The position numbers and the translations under genes were made by a program. Source: Cordylochernes scorpioides (lineage: Eukaryota > Arthropoda > Arachnida > Pseudoscorpiones > Chernetidae). From it: a stretch of 64,000 nt of DNA. Under the pieces are notes generated by a model. It worked only from the letters and a program-made list of their open reading frames with translations, made no database searches and was not told where the DNA came from. The stretch's first letter is position 1; the number at the start of each line of letters is the position of its first letter. Positions 63,332 to 64,000 of the stretch are shown in pieces. Where the stretch lies: the NCBI GenBank assembly GCA_030710605.1, contig CP092863.1:55332507-55396506 (forward strand). The letters run 5' to 3'.

Positions 63332-64000
63332 TGTAACATAGTATTTATTAATTTTATTTATGTAACATAGTATTTATTAATTTTATTATTTTTTTATTAA
63401 CAGAGTGGTCATTTTGATGTTTATATCATGCGACTCTGTAAATTTCCCTCGTGGCTTATCTTTTGTTTACAATTCATAGTTTGCCTTCCCTGAAATAAAT
63501 TGTTGTCTCCTCCTGAAGTTTTTGTTTTCCCTCATTTTCCACGTGGCATTTTGGTGGAGATGCTGGGTAAGTTAGGGAAGACAAACTGAAGGTGGCCGAG
63601 AAGAATTTGAAGCCATGGGTGCTGTAATCCACATTTTTAGAGACTGGCTCCAGGATTCCACCGTCGTGTCAAAGCCAAGACTTCCTTCCAAGATGACGAT
63701 GTTTCTATAGACGGAGATACGACGACAAAGCCGCTCTTCACGCCGCAAGAAAATGGACGCAAAGGTACTAGGGACAAAGTTCCAAGACTTCGATGGAATC
63801 CTTGGCAGAAGCACGTCAAGTCCACGTTAGTATCTACAATAATTGCTAGCCGTGGGTCACAGCTCCCATAGGGAAGAAGCTATGTAACATAGTATTTATT
63901 AATTTTATTTATGTAACATAGTATTTATCAATTTTATTATTTTTTATTAACAGAGTGGTCATTTTTATTGTTAGAACTCATGGAATATTGTATGTATATA
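63332..64000 (+). mobile_element. TRIM element, copy 3 (right LTR incomplete)
   Basis: LTR 63332-63548, tRNA-Ala primer site 63552-63563, internal part as in the other copies, and second LTR from 63883. The second LTR departs from the family at about 63968 (gttagaactcatgg follows), so it is truncated or interrupted by another insertion. The window then ends. Confidence 0.88.

Overview
The window is nuclear DNA from an animal, most likely an arthropod. The signs are AT-rich sequence, spliceosomal exon borders, a tRNA-Gly(GCC), tRNA-derived SINEs, and Ty3/Gypsy, Ty1/Copia, BEL/Pao, Penelope-like, I/Jockey/R1-type LINE, Helitron, hAT, and Tigger elements typical of arthropod genomes. I cannot name the species. 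No bacterial-style operon is present.

Region 1 (1-21 kb) appears to be one host gene on the + strand. Three exons (574-701, 4575-4622, 19986-20289) join in phase into a 159-residue secreted protein with a signal peptide, a Gly-rich stretch, a basic KKKKRR block, and Thr and His runs. Its introns are packed with repeats: a SINE with ten 52-bp repeats, a small pogo-like element, a U2 snRNA fragment, a Helitron, a 44-bp minisatellite, a LINE remnant, and a 5.3-kb Gypsy element. The Gypsy element is followed by a block made of alternately inverted pieces of a sister copy.

Region 2 (21-33.6 kb) holds an LTR fragment with two tRNA-Lys-type primer sites and a second SINE. It also holds a young Copia element (identical LTRs, 5-bp target duplication) inside one arm of a perfect palindrome, Penelope-like ends, a hAT deletion derivative, a LINE, two Helitron-like units each carrying a tRNA-Gly, and a complete small Helitron.

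Region 3 (33.6-41.5 kb) is a second Gypsy element on the - strand with 788-bp LTRs. It has a frameshift in RT and a hydrophobic C-terminal tail on Pol.

Region 4 (41.5-58.3 kb) contains a Penelope-like terminus with a 42-nt hammerhead-ribozyme-like fold, an 18-copy 64-bp satellite, and a GIY-YIG endonuclease fragment. It also contains two TRIM elements with tRNA-Ala primer sites, a decayed Tigger, a terminal-inverted-repeat element carrying a fragment of an unnamed protein family, a foldback element split by a LINE, and a GC-rich island I cannot assign.

Region 5 (58.3-64 kb) is a BEL/Pao element with 99% identical LTRs and a perfect target duplication that has lost RNase H and the integrase core. 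A third TRIM runs to the window end. Overall this is a graveyard of nested elements around one probable host gene, with several young insertions (Copia, Gypsy 2, BEL, TRIMs).
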